Shown: positions 49,801 to 60,600, counted from the first letter of the stretch. The stretch is 64,000 bases of DNA from Mya arenaria (GCF_026914265.1 NC_069125.1:69952046-70016045); one strand, 5' to 3'. The notes: a model not told the origin generated them from the letters alone. Numbers and translations: made by a program.

Positions 49801-52800
49801 TAATAGTGTGTGTGTTGCCTGGTTGCAGTACCATCCATACATTGGGCATAATAGTGTGTGTGTTGCCTGGTTGCAGTACCCACCATACATTGAGCATAAT
49901 AGTGTGTGTGTTGACTGGTTGCAGTACCCACCATACATTGAGCATAATAGTGTGTGTATTGCCTTGTTGCAGTAGCCACCATACATTGGGCATAATAGTG
50001 TGTGTGTATTGCCTTGTTGCAGTAGCCACCATACATTGGGCATAGTAGTGTGTGTGTTGCCTGGTTGCAGTACCCACCATACATTTGGCATAAGTGTGTG
50101 TGTATTGCCTGGTTGCAGTAGCCACCATACATTGAGCATAATAGTGTGTGTATTGCCTTGTTGCAGTAGCCACCATACATTGGGCATAATAGTGTGTGTG
50201 TATTGCCTTGTTGCAGTAGCCACCATACATTGGGCATAGTAGTGTGTGTGTGTTGACTGGTTGCAGTACCCACCATACATTGGGCATAATAGTGTGTGTG
50301 TTGCCTGGTTGCAGTAGCCACCATACATTTGGCATAATAGTGTGTGTGTTGCCTTGTTGCAGTAGCCACCATACATTGGGCATAATCGTGTGTGTGTTGC
50401 CTGGTTGCAGTACCCACCATACATTGAGCATAATAGTGTGTGTATTGCCTTGTTGCAGTAGCCACCATACATTGAGCATAATAGTGTGTGTGTTGCCTGG
50501 TTGCAGTACCCACCATACATTGAGCATAATAGTGTGTGTATTGCCTTGTTGCAGTAGCCACCATACATTGAGCATAATAGTGTGTGTGTTGCCTTGTTGC
50601 AGTAGCCACCATACATTGAGCATAATAGTGTGTGTATTGCCTTGTTGCAGTAGCCACCATACATTGAGCATAAGTGTGTGTGTATTGCCTGGTTGCAGTA
50701 GCCACCATACATTGAGCATAATAGTGTGTGTATTGCCTTGTTGCAGTAGCCACCATACATTGGGCATAAGTGTGTGTGTATTGCCTGGTTGCAGTAGCCA
50801 CCATACATTGAGCATAATAGTGTGTGTATTGCCTTGTTGCAGTAGCCACCATACATTGGGCATAATAGTGTGTGTGTTGCCTGGTTGCAGTACCCACCAT
50901 ACATTGAGCATAATAGTGTGTGTATTGCCTTGTTGCAGTAGCCACCATACATTGGGCATAATAGTGTGTGTGTTGCCTGGTTGCAGTACCCACCATACAT
51001 TGGGCATAGTAGTGTGTGTGTTGCCTGGTTGCAGTACCCACCATACATTGGGCATAAAAGTGTGCGTATTGCCTTGTTGCAGTAGCCACCATACATTGGG
51101 CATAGTAGTGTGTGTGTGTTGCCTGGTTGCAGTACCCACCATACATTTGGCATAAAAGTGTGCGTGTTGCCTGGTTGCAGTACCCACCATACATTTGGCA
51201 TAAGTGTGTGTGTATTGCCTTGTTGCAGTAGCCACCATACATTGGGCATAGTAGTGTGTGTGTGTTGCCTGGTTGCAGTACCCACCATACATTGAGCATA
51301 ATAGTGTGTCTATTGCCTTGTTGCAGTACCCACCATACATTTGGCATAAGTGTGTGTGTATTGCCTTGTTGCAGTAGCCACCATACATTGGGCATAGTAG
51401 TGTGTGTGTATTGCCTGGTTGCAGTACCCACCATACATTGAACATAAAAGTGAGTGTGTTGCCTGGTTGCAGTACCCACCTTACATTGGTCTTAAAAGTG
51501 TGTTTGTTGCCTGGACAATTTCAAGGGCCATATTCCAGCCATGCATGAGAAAATCTGTCTGGTTTTCGAAAGGAACCGTCAATAAGTCAATATCAACTAC
51601 TGTTTAAGTTTAGTAAACTTTGGGTAATAAATGGAGGCTCTGTTGTGTTTTCAAGCTCATGAACAGCAATCAACCTTAGGTTTTTCTGACACATTAAGCA
51701 CAGGTTGTTAGAACAATTTGTCCCCGAGCTCTCAAAGATAACTAGCTACTGTTTAAGTTATATTAAGATACAAACAAAACTGAAGACATTTAAGTTCACA
51801 AGCAATTGTTTATAGTTGCATAAAAGTGTGTTTGTTGCCTGGTTGCAGTACGCATTATGCATTGGTCATAAATGTTATGTGTTGCCATGTTTCAGGTATG
51901 ATGGAGGTGCTACAGGATCTCGTGCTTACATGTCTTCAGCTGGGCATAGACACACAGAGCAGTCGCGGGGGGTCAAGGGGCAGCACTTCAAACAAGAGGA
52001 GAAAGGTATTATGTACAGCTAAATGATACCCAGAAAACTTTTTTCATAATTTGAATATCTCGTGTCCTTTAAGTCTTGCCTGTGAAGCATGGCGGATACA
52101 TAGGGATAACTTTGTTCGGCATAGACCTTCTCTGCATGGATTTCCTGTCAATAACATTTCACCACTTGTTGTATTGCCTTCAAACTTGGTAAGCACACTA
52201 ATCATGGTCAGATAGTGACTGTTATTGATTTTTGTGTCAATTGAATAAAGGTCAAGGTCATGGAATCCTTCATTAGATTTTTTTTCGTGTCTTATATCTT
52301 TGAATGACTTGATTAAGAGTCTTGTTTTGCACATTGGACATGTTCAATAGATAACTCTATTGAGGGAGCACATTTGGCTTATGTTTAGTATATTGAGATC
52401 ACCTTTTTTTAAAAGAAAAAGTAAAAAGTTTTTTCAAGACTTGATTGATTGGCTGGTGGCTTTGTGCAAAAAAACTAATGTTGCATTTACTTGAAATCCA
52501 TTTTTATTAAAGGTAACAGTGAGCACATGTAATGCAATGCTTAATGTATGTGAAGCATATGCCGTCAATCTACCTGTTGAACAACTCAGAACAATTGTTG
52601 AGGGTTTCTTGTAAACTGTGTAACTATTTTTTAGAAAAGTTAGTTTTTTTACAAATTGAACTTAAATAAACTCTTGTTTTATTATTCCTGATCTTAGAAC
52701 CCGGTTGAGCAGAAAGCACTAACCAAGATGGTGATGGCTTTCTACCAGAAGCTGATGTATGCTTGCGAGTCTCGTCTCACCATGGCTGCCCGATCTCTCA

Positions 52801-53902
52801 CTGACTATATTGAAAACAAACTCAAGTCTGCCCTCGAGTTTGATCCAGAGACTGGCCAGCCCTATCTTGCCATCGAAGACAGGGTTAACAAATGATACAT
52901 CGTTCATATTAAATAACCTTTTTCATGTTACATGCTCACCCAGAGAAATACTTTTTTTAAGAATATTTTAAAGAATTTTTTGAGTTCTGACTTTATTACT
53001 AGCATTAGATCATACTTGAAATGCAAATTGCTGTATAGTAAACTTCAAATATGGATTCCACCAAGACTTATAGAACTATTTGTAAATATTTCAGTGTTTG
53101 ATATTTTTGGTTTCAGTCGATCTTCAGGCTGGAGGAAATGAAAAGTATTTTGAGGATCTTCCAGGACACGTTGAGTGGCGATGTGCACAGTGTGTGTGAA
53201 GACGTCATCATTAAGTACCGACCCAAACCTCTCCGTACACCACAGATGGATAAAGGGACTTTCACTGCTCGGGGCAAGGGAACACCGAGGACTGCTGATA
53301 GAAATAGGTATAGGATTCAGGATATATTGTTCTTTACTTTTTCTATTTCCTTCACCATTTTTATGACAAAGAGTGTGGCATTTTACATGATGTGAATGTT
53401 TACCATATAGAACTTGAACAAACAGTGTAAGAGTAGAGTTCATCATGTCACTGGCTTTAAAGTCCCTTAAAATATTATTTGCCAAACTTAAACACGTAAT
53501 AACACCTGTTTAGAGATGTTGATTAGAATGATGTGCACATGTGGGTAAAAGTTGGTATAGTGGTATATGTGTCTGCCTCTCGCACAAAAGGTTGTAGATA
53601 TGAGGGTGCTGGGTGTTTCCTTTTAGACCCTCTCCCACTGGGCACTTAAATTACTGGTTTCGATTCAACAGTGATCTATATCAGATAACAGCTGTATACA
53701 TGATAAAATTCAAAGTCAAATAAATTGGTTTAAACGAAACAATAATTTGTTCCCATGCAGCAATGCAGCAGGAGATCCGTACCTGGGCCAGCCTGATGTG
53801 TTCCATCAAACGTCACGGCCAGCCAGTGTGGCTTCCAGTATCCTGGATGATCCAGATTTCTACCGTGCCCCTCACAACCCGATGATGACCATACGCGAGT
53901 GA
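28851..53902 (+). CDS. Large unrecognised protein, 32 exons, 1305 aa; possible RIIa-like N-terminal motif
   Basis: Exons: 28851-28886, 29365-29472, 29654-29856, 31008-31054, 31481-31659, 31954-32070, 32477-32638, 33817-33876, 34025-34110, 36887-37086, 37359-37620, 38215-38307, 38975-39098, 39329-39405, 39927-40038, 40295-40387, 40616-40708, 41127-41147, 42582-42663, 42944-43017, 43774-43898, 44531-44646, 44880-45137, 45740-45912, 46207-46286, 46696-46762, 47014-47184, 48669-48738, 51896-52005, 52698-52883, 53117-53307, 53761-53902. All junctions are AG/GT and keep one frame (3918 bp). The protein starts MAKPNSRSGTSK, has an acidic run near residue 40, then YLEKTEVQNIFRKLLHMLIS with RPELPYNPFPGF (about 75-106), which fits the spacing of RIIa/Dpy-30-type docking helices (inference). 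The rest looks globular and mostly helical with no catalytic motif I know. Exon 3 could start at 29661, but only 29654 (after AATAG) keeps the frame. The C-terminal third matches the paralog at 211-6098. A ciliary role would fit the docking-like motif but is a guess. Confidence 0.85.
28935..29190. mobile_element. MITE with about 22-27-bp inverted ends in intron 1
   Basis: GCACCAGTCAATTGTAACCA (28935-28954) is mirrored by TTTAAATTGACTGGTGC (29174-29190). The interior is unusually GC-rich (CCCGTAGTGCCGGGAC, ACCGGGC, ACCCGGGC) and ends in a run of G (about 29155-29168). It sits wholly within intron 1 (28887-29364). Confidence 0.7.
29960..30700. repeat. Dispersed repeat segments in intron 3
   Basis: Two segments (about 29960-30110 and 30500-30700) share 'GCATGTAGCTGCAAAGACAT', 'TTGTGCACCTGCAATTTTGG' and 'ATTTCACTTGTTCTTACAAA' phrases with the family at 9810-10380 and 2040-2600. 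An open stretch at 30181-30270 between them lacks a splice donor. Confidence 0.5.
32891..33590. mobile_element. Candidate non-autonomous element with inverted ends in intron 7
   Basis: CATGGCAAACATGCCATAT (32891-32909) corresponds inversely to ATATGGCATGTATGTCATG (33571-33589) with two to three mismatches. Just inside, each end carries repeated motifs: ATCCCCCGGAATTT on the left and ATCCCCCTGAAT, three times, on the right. A run of 20-odd T lies at about 32970-32991. No transposase frame is visible. Confidence 0.6.
34298..34860. repeat. Dispersed repeat 'TACTACTCGCCCC' family in intron 9
   Basis: This starts TAGCTTGACTATTCGAAGAA and GGCTATACTACTCGCCCC. It then has three subunits of about 170 bp with TAAAGTTTTAGGGCAAGT, CACACAGTTGTTCAGG and ACAAATTATGGCCCCTGATT. 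It is related to 21325-21560. Confidence 0.75.
34861..35750. repeat. Second dispersed repeat in intron 9
   Basis: Subunits of about 120 bp contain GTGACCAAACTTGGTATATA, GGAAGAGTTTATGGAGACCT and TCAAGGTCACTGTTAC. It ends near GGCGTAGTCGAGCGCGCTGT and CTAACGACAGCTCTTG, a terminus seen in other molluscan repeats. Adjacent to the previous repeat; together they fill much of the 2.8-kb intron. Confidence 0.7.
38462..38640. repeat. Dispersed repeat copy, intron 12
   Basis: GCCTGTGAGGCATGGCTGAC, TTCAAACTTGG and GGTCATGGTCAG appear in the same order as at 52073-52265 in intron 29 of the same gene. Confidence 0.6.
38755..38993. repeat. Local duplication that copies a 3' splice site
   Basis: The segment ATGTTTGCATATATATCT ... 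CCCATCCCAGGGAAGC occurs twice: about 38762-38884, and 38889-38993 running into exon 13. The upstream copy carries a decoy acceptor with AG at 38867-38868, 106 bases before the real one (AG at 38973-38974). Confidence 0.8.
44206..44392 (+). mobile_element. tRNA-derived SINE
   Basis: The 5' part looks like a tRNA gene promoter: an A-box-like TGGCGGATTCATGG near 44209 and a B-box GGTTTGAACCC at 44263-44273, within GGGGTTGCAGGTTTGAACCC. A body with GGGATATTAAACCAGGGTAC follows, resembling conserved SINE central domains. It lies in intron 21. Confidence 0.65.
47775..48625. mobile_element. Tigger/pogo-like MITE with perfect 23-bp inverted ends
   Basis: The left end starts CAGTGGAAACTCACTAAACC (47775) and the right end finishes GGTTTAGTGAGTTTCCACTG (48625). 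The 23-bp ends are exactly complementary and flanked by TA on both sides (47773-47774 and 48626-48627), the TA target duplication of Tc1/mariner-pogo elements. Sub-terminal copies of TCCGGTTTAGTGAGGATTCC and TTCCGGTTTTGT lie inside both ends. The 851-bp interior has no transposase. The insertion is only 43 bp upstream of exon 28. Confidence 0.92.
48950..51500. repeat. 48-bp tandem satellite inside intron 28, about 53 copies
   Basis: The unit is GCAGTACCCACCATACATTG, then GGCATAATAG, then TGTGTGTGTTGCCTGGTT (48 bp, for example 49681 to 49729). Variants are TTGGG/TTGAG/TTTGG, CCTGGTT/CCTTGTT and GTACCCACC/GTAGCCACC. Length is divisible by 3, so long ORFs appear in both strands, interrupted where 2-bp GT changes shift frame. 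The intron of the paralog at the same position (2006-3004) has no such array. The unit includes a pyrimidine-moderate run ending in TTGCAG. Confidence 0.96.
51505..51826. repeat. Dispersed repeat inserted near the end of the 48-bp satellite
   Basis: This contains CATATTCCAGCCATGCATGA, GGTTTTCGAAAGGAA, AAGTCAATATCAACTACTGT, TTTTTCTGACACATT and AACTGAAGACATTT, all in the same order as at 56317-56610. Satellite-like sequence (AAAAGTGTGTTTGTTGCCTG) stands on both sides. Confidence 0.85.
52073..52265. repeat. Dispersed repeat copy, intron 29
   Basis: GCCTGTGAAGCATGGCGGAT, CTTCAAACTTGGTAAGCACA and AATCATGGTCAGATAGTGAC match the order of the copy at 38462-38640. Confidence 0.6.
53551..53700 (+). 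mobile_element. tRNA-derived SINE, second type
   Basis: GTTGGTATAGTGGTATATGT and GTCTGCCTCTCGCACAAAAG followed by GTTGTAGATATGAGGGTGCT resemble a Gly/Glu-type tRNA 5' half with a damaged B box. The body has AGACCCTCTCCCACTGGGCA. It lies in the last intron (53308-53760). Confidence 0.6.
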
Positions 53903-54154
53903 TCTCAAAACATACATGCAAACCCATGCATTGCTGCCCACAGCCATTTTCAATCCTGCTACATGTGCAGTGCAGAATGAATAACAGTTCCCAAACCTTT
54001 GGCATCCAAAATAACAGTAAATGTGTATGGCTTTGTCTTCCTTTTTACATGTAAATTTCCTAAACCCTGTTGAATTCTCTATTGTACATGAATGAAGACA
54101 TTTAGCTGTGATCAACCTAGTGTTCATAATTTAGATTGTATGCAGTTACTGTTT

Positions 54155-54264
54155 TATGCCCCCATTACATAGAAGGCATATAGAGATTCTCTTGTTTTGA
54201 TACAGATGTTATATTTATTTTTATACACAATAGTACATGTGTTTAAGTTTTTAAAAGAAATAAA
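54155..54264 (+). terminator. 3' UTR end with poly(A) signal AATAAA
   Basis: AATAAA at 54259-54264 lies 357 bases after the stop of the 32-exon gene. Just upstream, TATGCCCCCATTACATAGAA is a short fragment of the repeat terminus seen complete (in inverse) at 59755-59815. Confidence 0.55.
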
Positions 54265-54560
54265 ACCTCAGAGGTGATGCTTTGTTTTATTTTATTTTTA
54301 AAACACATTTGACCAACATATTGTTTAATTATAACAAGAAAATGTCTAGGTACAAAGTGAAGATTTTTTTTAACTAAAATATACATGAATATATTTTGTT
54401 GGTACAATATTTGGCCTGCAGTATGTGAAGACAACACGAGGGCCAACGCCATAGCTCATCTGTTTTTTTTTCATTAGAAATAAATATTAAAGTCACATTT
54501 CTGGGCCTTGCTGTAAATATTGAAATTGGTAATAAGAGTACCAAGTTATAAAATAATATA

Positions 54561-55205
54561 ATTGATTATGGCCAAGGTTGATTAACATTGCTCGAGTTTG
54601 GCCAAGGTTGATTAACAGAACTTGATTATGGCCAAGGTTTATTAACAGAGCTTCATTATGGCCAAGGTTTATTAACAAAACTTGATTATGGCCATTATGG
54701 CCAAGGTTTATTAACAGAGCTTGATTATGGCCATTATGGCCAAGGTTTATTAACAGAACTTGATTATGGCCATTATGGCCAAGGTTGAATAACAGAACTT
54801 GATTATGGCCAAAGTTTATAAACAGAACTTGATTATGGCCATTATGGCCAAGGTTTATTAACAGAGCTTGATTATGGCCATTATGGCCAAGGTTTATTAA
54901 CAGAGCTTCATTATGACCATTATGGCCAAGGTATATAAACAGAACTTGATTATGGCCAAGGTATATTAACAGAACTTGATTTTGGCCAATGTATATAAAC
55001 AGAACTTGATTTTGGCCAAGGTATATAAACAGAACTTGATTTTGGCCAAGGTATATAAACAGAACTTGATTTTGGCCAAGGTATATAAACAGAACTTGAT
55101 TTTGGCCAAGGTTTATTAACAGAACTTGATTATGGCCAAGGTTTATTAACCGAACTTGATTTTGGCCAGGGTATATAAACAGAACTTGATTTTGGCCAAG
55201 GTTTA
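54561..55205. repeat. 30/39-bp tandem repeat, about 20 copies
   Basis: The basic unit is GCCAAGGTTTATTAACAGAA plus CTTGATTATG (30 bp). Some units carry an extra GCCATTATG, making 39 bp. The distal half shifts to TATATAAACAGAACTTGATT with TTGGCC. It starts about 300 bp after the poly(A) signal. Confidence 0.93.
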
Positions 55206-56149
55206 CGGTAAGTTTTTGGGCACAAATTTACAACACTAAGGCTATGACAATCCTTTTGACATTTTTTCTTTGAAAAACATGCAAGCTAAAAGTTAATACT
55301 ATCTGGACAGCTTCTATGTAACAAGATTCAGCAAGTATGGAAAGTCCCAAAAAGTAAAACAACAATCTCATTAACAATAACAAAAACATGTGTACAAAAC
55401 ATAACAAGGACGATGCGTGTATTCCGTGTTTGAGCTTATGTCTTTAACATGGGGATTTCCCGACTAATTCTCATTTAATTATCATTAAGGCCTGTGATTA
55501 AAACGACCCCTAGATTTATAATTAATTAGTTTTATAAAGAGCAATGGCTTGTATTAGACATTTTTGCTCCAACACAATAGCTGCTAATAAAAACAACAAT
55601 AATCTATTAGTTCATGCTTATAAAATCTGGTGTAAAGCTAATAGTAAGGGGCTTACTTAAAATGTTTAAGTGAAGATCTGAACAACTCATGCACATGTAA
55701 TATATAACTGATAATGACGTACAACTAACAGTATGCCTTTCTACCATTCTCAAAAGTTACTGACTAGGAAACATGAATAACCTAGAAGTCCTACATCACC
55801 TGTTACAGTGGCATTCCAAACAATTGTCCAAAAACCTTATTTAGATCCAACATAATAACATATACTAGCCATTTTAACTTTCAGCACAACAGCTACCATC
55901 TTAAAAAGAACTACAAATAGTTTATTTTAAAAATATCATACATTTCTTCCAAATATATTCCTACAAGAGGCCCATTGTTTGGTCATTTTTCCGTAGCATG
56001 TAAGTATGGGTAATTGGCAACATACTGATAGTTCACTCGGAACATTTCGTGTTGGTTAATGTGCGCATCCATTACAGTCTTGTAACATACTGGTACAAAA
56101 TGCACATAAAACATGCAATGTGAATGTGGAGGGTCTTTTGATTACAGAA
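55206..56149. other. Intergenic DNA, nothing assigned
   Basis: AT-rich with no exon, inverted ends or clear repeat. Confidence 0.4.
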
Positions 56150-56665
56150 ATATTGCCAATTTCAAGAGCCATAATCCAGTCAAGTCTGGGCGGATCTGGC
56201 CGTTTTTCGAAAATAACTGAGGTCTCATCAATTTATAACTATTGCCTTAGTTTGGTGATAATCCAATAAGAAACGGAGGCTCTATTGTGTTCACAAGCCA
56301 TTTTAAAGCCATTTTTGACAATTACAAGGACCATATTCCAGCCATGCATGAACAAATCTGGCTGGTTTTCGAAAGGAATCGTGAATAAGTCAATATCAAC
56401 TACTGTTGAAGTTAAGTAAACATTGGGTAATAAATAAAGGCTCTATTGCTTTCACAAGCTCAATAACAGAATTAAACCTGAGTTTTTCTGACACATTGCT
56501 AGTACAAGTTGAGTCTGAACTCTCAAAGATATCTAGCTACTGTATTAGTTATATTAAACTATATATAAAACTGAAGACATTTTCAAGTTTACAAGCAATT
56601 GTTATAGATGCACGCACAGACTTACTGACGAAGGACACTGCGCTATTGTATGAGCTCTTCTTACC
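56150..56665. repeat. Dispersed repeat, two partial tandem copies
   Basis: A first partial copy (56158-56310) has TTCAAGAGCCATAATCCAGT and GAGGCTCTATTGTGTTCACA. A second (56317-56660) has CCATATTCCAGCCATGCATG, GGTTTTCGAAAGGAATCG and ACTGAAGACATTTTCAAG, and ends near GACGAAGGACACTGCGCTAT. The second copy matches 51505-51826. Confidence 0.85.
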
Positions 56666-57695
56666 TTTGGCCAGAAGAGCTAAAAATGTGTATACATAGA
56701 CCTGATTTTCTAGAAAATATACATGGAAATGAATATGAGCAATGAATAATATATAAAACCTATATACAATCATTTCAAGAGTCTGTTTGTCTAGTTTAGA
56801 ACAGTAAAACATTCCAGAACTGAGGACATCAAGAGTGACCTTGAGCAGAAATTTATTTCTATTGTCACTAAGGACATGATGATAAGATGATCATGACAAT
56901 GATGGTGATGACAACAAAAACGATTATGTTGACAATGATAATGATGGTGGGGATGATAGTGATGATGGTCATGATGATTAAAATTATCACCAGGATTTTT
57001 CTAATGATAGCCTGTTTTGCAATTGTGGAAAACAATACTGCTTTGTGATTGTACAAAAATAGGCAAATAATTCTTTCTTATAAGTGCATCAGTCAGTCTG
57101 TACTGCTCTACTCTAATATACAAATAGAATCACTATCAATGTTCATATAATCATTTGAAAAACTGACAGAGTAAAAATGTCTGAACAATTAAACTCTTGA
57201 AGCCAGCACAATTCATATTCATTAAATAAATACTAGATAGAAATCAGCTACACATATTTACAAGTTATACATTAATATTGTGGAAGATGGTAGGCAATAT
57301 TACAATATTATCAACAACAAAAAAATACTGTTCAGCTATGGTTGAGTAAAAGTCCTCAATAAGTAAAACATTCCAATGAACAATCTGAAGGATTCTGGTC
57401 AACATTCATGTAATTGACTAATTGACTGGATTAAGAAAAAAATGAAGATAACACTGGGTGATATTTAGTTCTACTACTTTTAACCTTTGCATGTAGATAA
57501 ACTGTTCTGTAGTACATGTGAAGGTTTATTTTAAGATAGAAATAAATCTTTGGCATCGCTGCAAGATGGAGTCATGGAGTCATCAGCTTTTGATTATGAC
57601 ATGCTTTCTTCACAGCAGTAAATATGAAAACTGCCGAGTGATGATGAGATATGTGTCACCAGGGTTCTGAAGCACCTGCACTGTGAATACTGATC
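56666..57695. other. Intergenic DNA with a GATGAT-rich low-complexity patch
   Basis: 56870-56985 is a degenerate GATGAT/ATGATG tract. No exon is seen. The 3' UTR of the minus-strand phosphatase probably occupies part of this region; its length cannot be set from sequence alone. Confidence 0.4.
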
Positions 57696-60600
57696 TCAGC
57701 TTGTGTCTATACGAATCATGCGCAGTTTGAAACTGTCTGCGAGGACACATGCGGCCTCGTTGCTACCCCCGCAGTAGTGGGAAGAGGAGAAAACTGTCAA
57801 CAGTTTGCCTTGCTGCTGCACCTGGAAACGGAAGACATCATTATCATAATGACACATGGTATCACTGTATTCATACCATCACTCACAAAGCATCACTTGT
57901 TTCAATTACATTTAATGAGAAATAAGGCTATACTGCTTTCATCTAGAAAACGTGTGACAAAATTTAAAATGAAAAACATACAGATAGCAAGCCAGTTTAA
58001 AAGAAAACCATCTGATTTCTTGTTACATATATTGCAGTACCTGGAATCCAGCCTCCTGGACCTCGTGTGCCCGGATGACGTGGGTGAGGCCATTCCTCTC
58101 CAGAAAGCTGATAAGGGCATCACAGCTGAAGAAGTGGGCAGTGCCACGTCGGGTGTTGTTGATGAAACCTTTGTTCTCCTTTAGGTCAACAATGGCCTCT
58201 GGTGTCAAAACATCAAGGCTGCAACATATTTCATCAGAATTAGTGATAATCTCATGAAAAAAACACAACATATTTCATAGTATCAAAACATCCTTTCTAA
58301 CCTTTATACATAATGATTGTATTCAGATTTAAAAGAAAGACCTGATAATAACAAGACATGTTTGTCAAACATTATGACCTACCTGAGCGCTATGTTGTCA
58401 GGATTATTTGGACAATTGAATGAAATTTGCATAGACCGAAATGAAAGCTGATTTGTCATTGACATTGGTTGCCTTTGAGGCAGTTTTAAGATTATGACCA
58501 TTTAAAGTGTGAGGATAGAAGACACAGTTTATAATCATGTTCAGATGATGGCGGATATTTGCAGATAAAAATGTATCCTGACTAAGCAGCAGGGAATAAG
58601 TAAATATGATCAAATTTTAATGATGAATATGAGTTATGACCTTTGACTCTATGACATCCAATCCATAGGAATCATCAACTGGTCAGCCAAAACCTAAATG
58701 TCAAGTTTGAGGGCCATGGGTGCAGGCATAGTCAAGTTATCACTCAGACAAGCTTTTTGCGTTCAAGGTCACTGCGACATTGACCTTTGACCAGATGACT
58801 CCTAAAATCAATAGGGGTCATCTAATGATCAGGCCAAGCCTCAATGTCAAGTTTGATGATCATAGGTCCAGGCATTGTTCAGATATCACTGGGAGAAGCT
58901 TTGTTAACTTTATCACTTTAAAGGTCACTGTGACCTTGACCTTTGGCCCGATGACCCCCCAAATCAATAGGGGTCATCTACTGGTCAGGCCCAACCTTCA
59001 TGTCAAGTTTGATGACCATAGGGCCAGGAATTGTTGAGTTTGCCTTCAAGGTCAGTGTGACATTGACCTTTGACCCCTAAAATTAATAGGTGTCATCTAC
59101 TGGTCAGGCCCAACCTCCATGTCAAGTTTGAAGGCCATGGGTGCAGGCATTGTCGAGTTATCACTCGGACAACCTTTCATAATTCAAAGTCGCCGTGACC
59201 TTGACCTTTGACCTGATGACCCATTAAATCAATAGGGTCATGTACTGGTCAGGCCCAACCTCCAAGTCGAGTTTGAGGGCCGTGGGTGCAGGCATTGTAG
59301 AGTTATCACTCGGACAACCTTTTATCAATCAAGGTCACTGTGACCTTGACCTTTTGCACGATGACCCCCAAAATAAATAGGTGTCATCTACTGGTCAGGC
59401 GCAACTTCCAACTTAAGTTTGAGGGCCATGGGTGCAGGCATTGTTGAGTTATCACTCGGACAACCCTTCATAATTCAAGGTCACTGTGACCTTTGACCCC
59501 CAAAATCTTAAGGGGTCATCTACTGGTCAGGTCCAGCCTCCATGTCAAGTTTGATGACCATAGGTCTAGGCATTACTAGTTATCACTCGGACAAGCTTTA
59601 AAATCTTTTTACCATTAAAGGTCACTGTGACCTTGACCTTTGACCCTATAATCAATAGGGTCATCTACTGGTCAGGCCAAACCTTCATGTTAAGTTTGAT
59701 GACCATATATCCAGGAATTGTTGAGTTATCACTCGGACAAGCTTTGGTCTACTGACCAACCCACTGACCGACCGACATGTGCAAAAGCAATATTCCTCTT
59801 CTTGAAGGGGGGCATAATTATAAATATTCCAGCAAATTTTTTTTCAAACAGAAAGAAAAATAATGATAGTTGATAGTTGTTTTTCTTGCGAAACATCAAC
59901 TCAAAGCTCTATATACCTGATGGGGTCACTCCACATTATGTCCCAGGCCAGGGGGCTTTCATCTTCAGGGTTCTTCAGTGGGTGGGGCACCTTGTTGATC
60001 GACTCCACAAGCCCTCCGTCCAGCTCTGGGGCAGGGATTCCACCATGCACACAGAATATCTGAATAATAACTTTTTTTATATTCTCATTCTTTTTGCTCC
60101 TCCAAACCCCTGTCCTGAGTATTTTGTAACAAAAATTTGACCCTTAAGAAAAATGGTCAAGAAGGGGGTGGAACAACGCCAAAAGAAATTGTCCATTCAA
60201 GAATCAAAATATTATCATTTAAAGGCCTTAATTGATATATTTTACCTGTAACAATAATACTGATCCAGGGCCTTGTTTCATTAGAGACCTTTGTCGCAAG
60301 TTGAAACTATCTTCAGGCTAAGTTTTTGTTGTTTTGCTCTATGTTTATATATACTGACCTGTCAGATGTACATTTAAAAACAACTTGAGAAAATGTAGAT
60401 AAACCAACAATGCTTAAATGAAATGGGCCGTAGAAATTTGTGAGACAAGAATTTCCTTCGAACAAATCTGATATTTTGCTAGTAAATTATTTGAAGTACT
60501 GTAACATTTTGTCAATGATTTCAGTTACTTTTATATTAATCTTATTACACTTATTATACAATTCTGACCTTGTCATCGACAGTTGCTGCGATGGGCATGA

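Noticed and set aside
49403..51445. 680-aa, 607-aa and 593-aa minus-strand ORFs as genes
   Set aside because: They lie in the 48-bp satellite inside an intron of a plus-strand gene, and overlap each other in different frames.
57777..58184. A 135-aa plus-strand ORF
   Set aside because: It is antisense to the last two phosphatase exons, which have clear family motifs on the minus strand.
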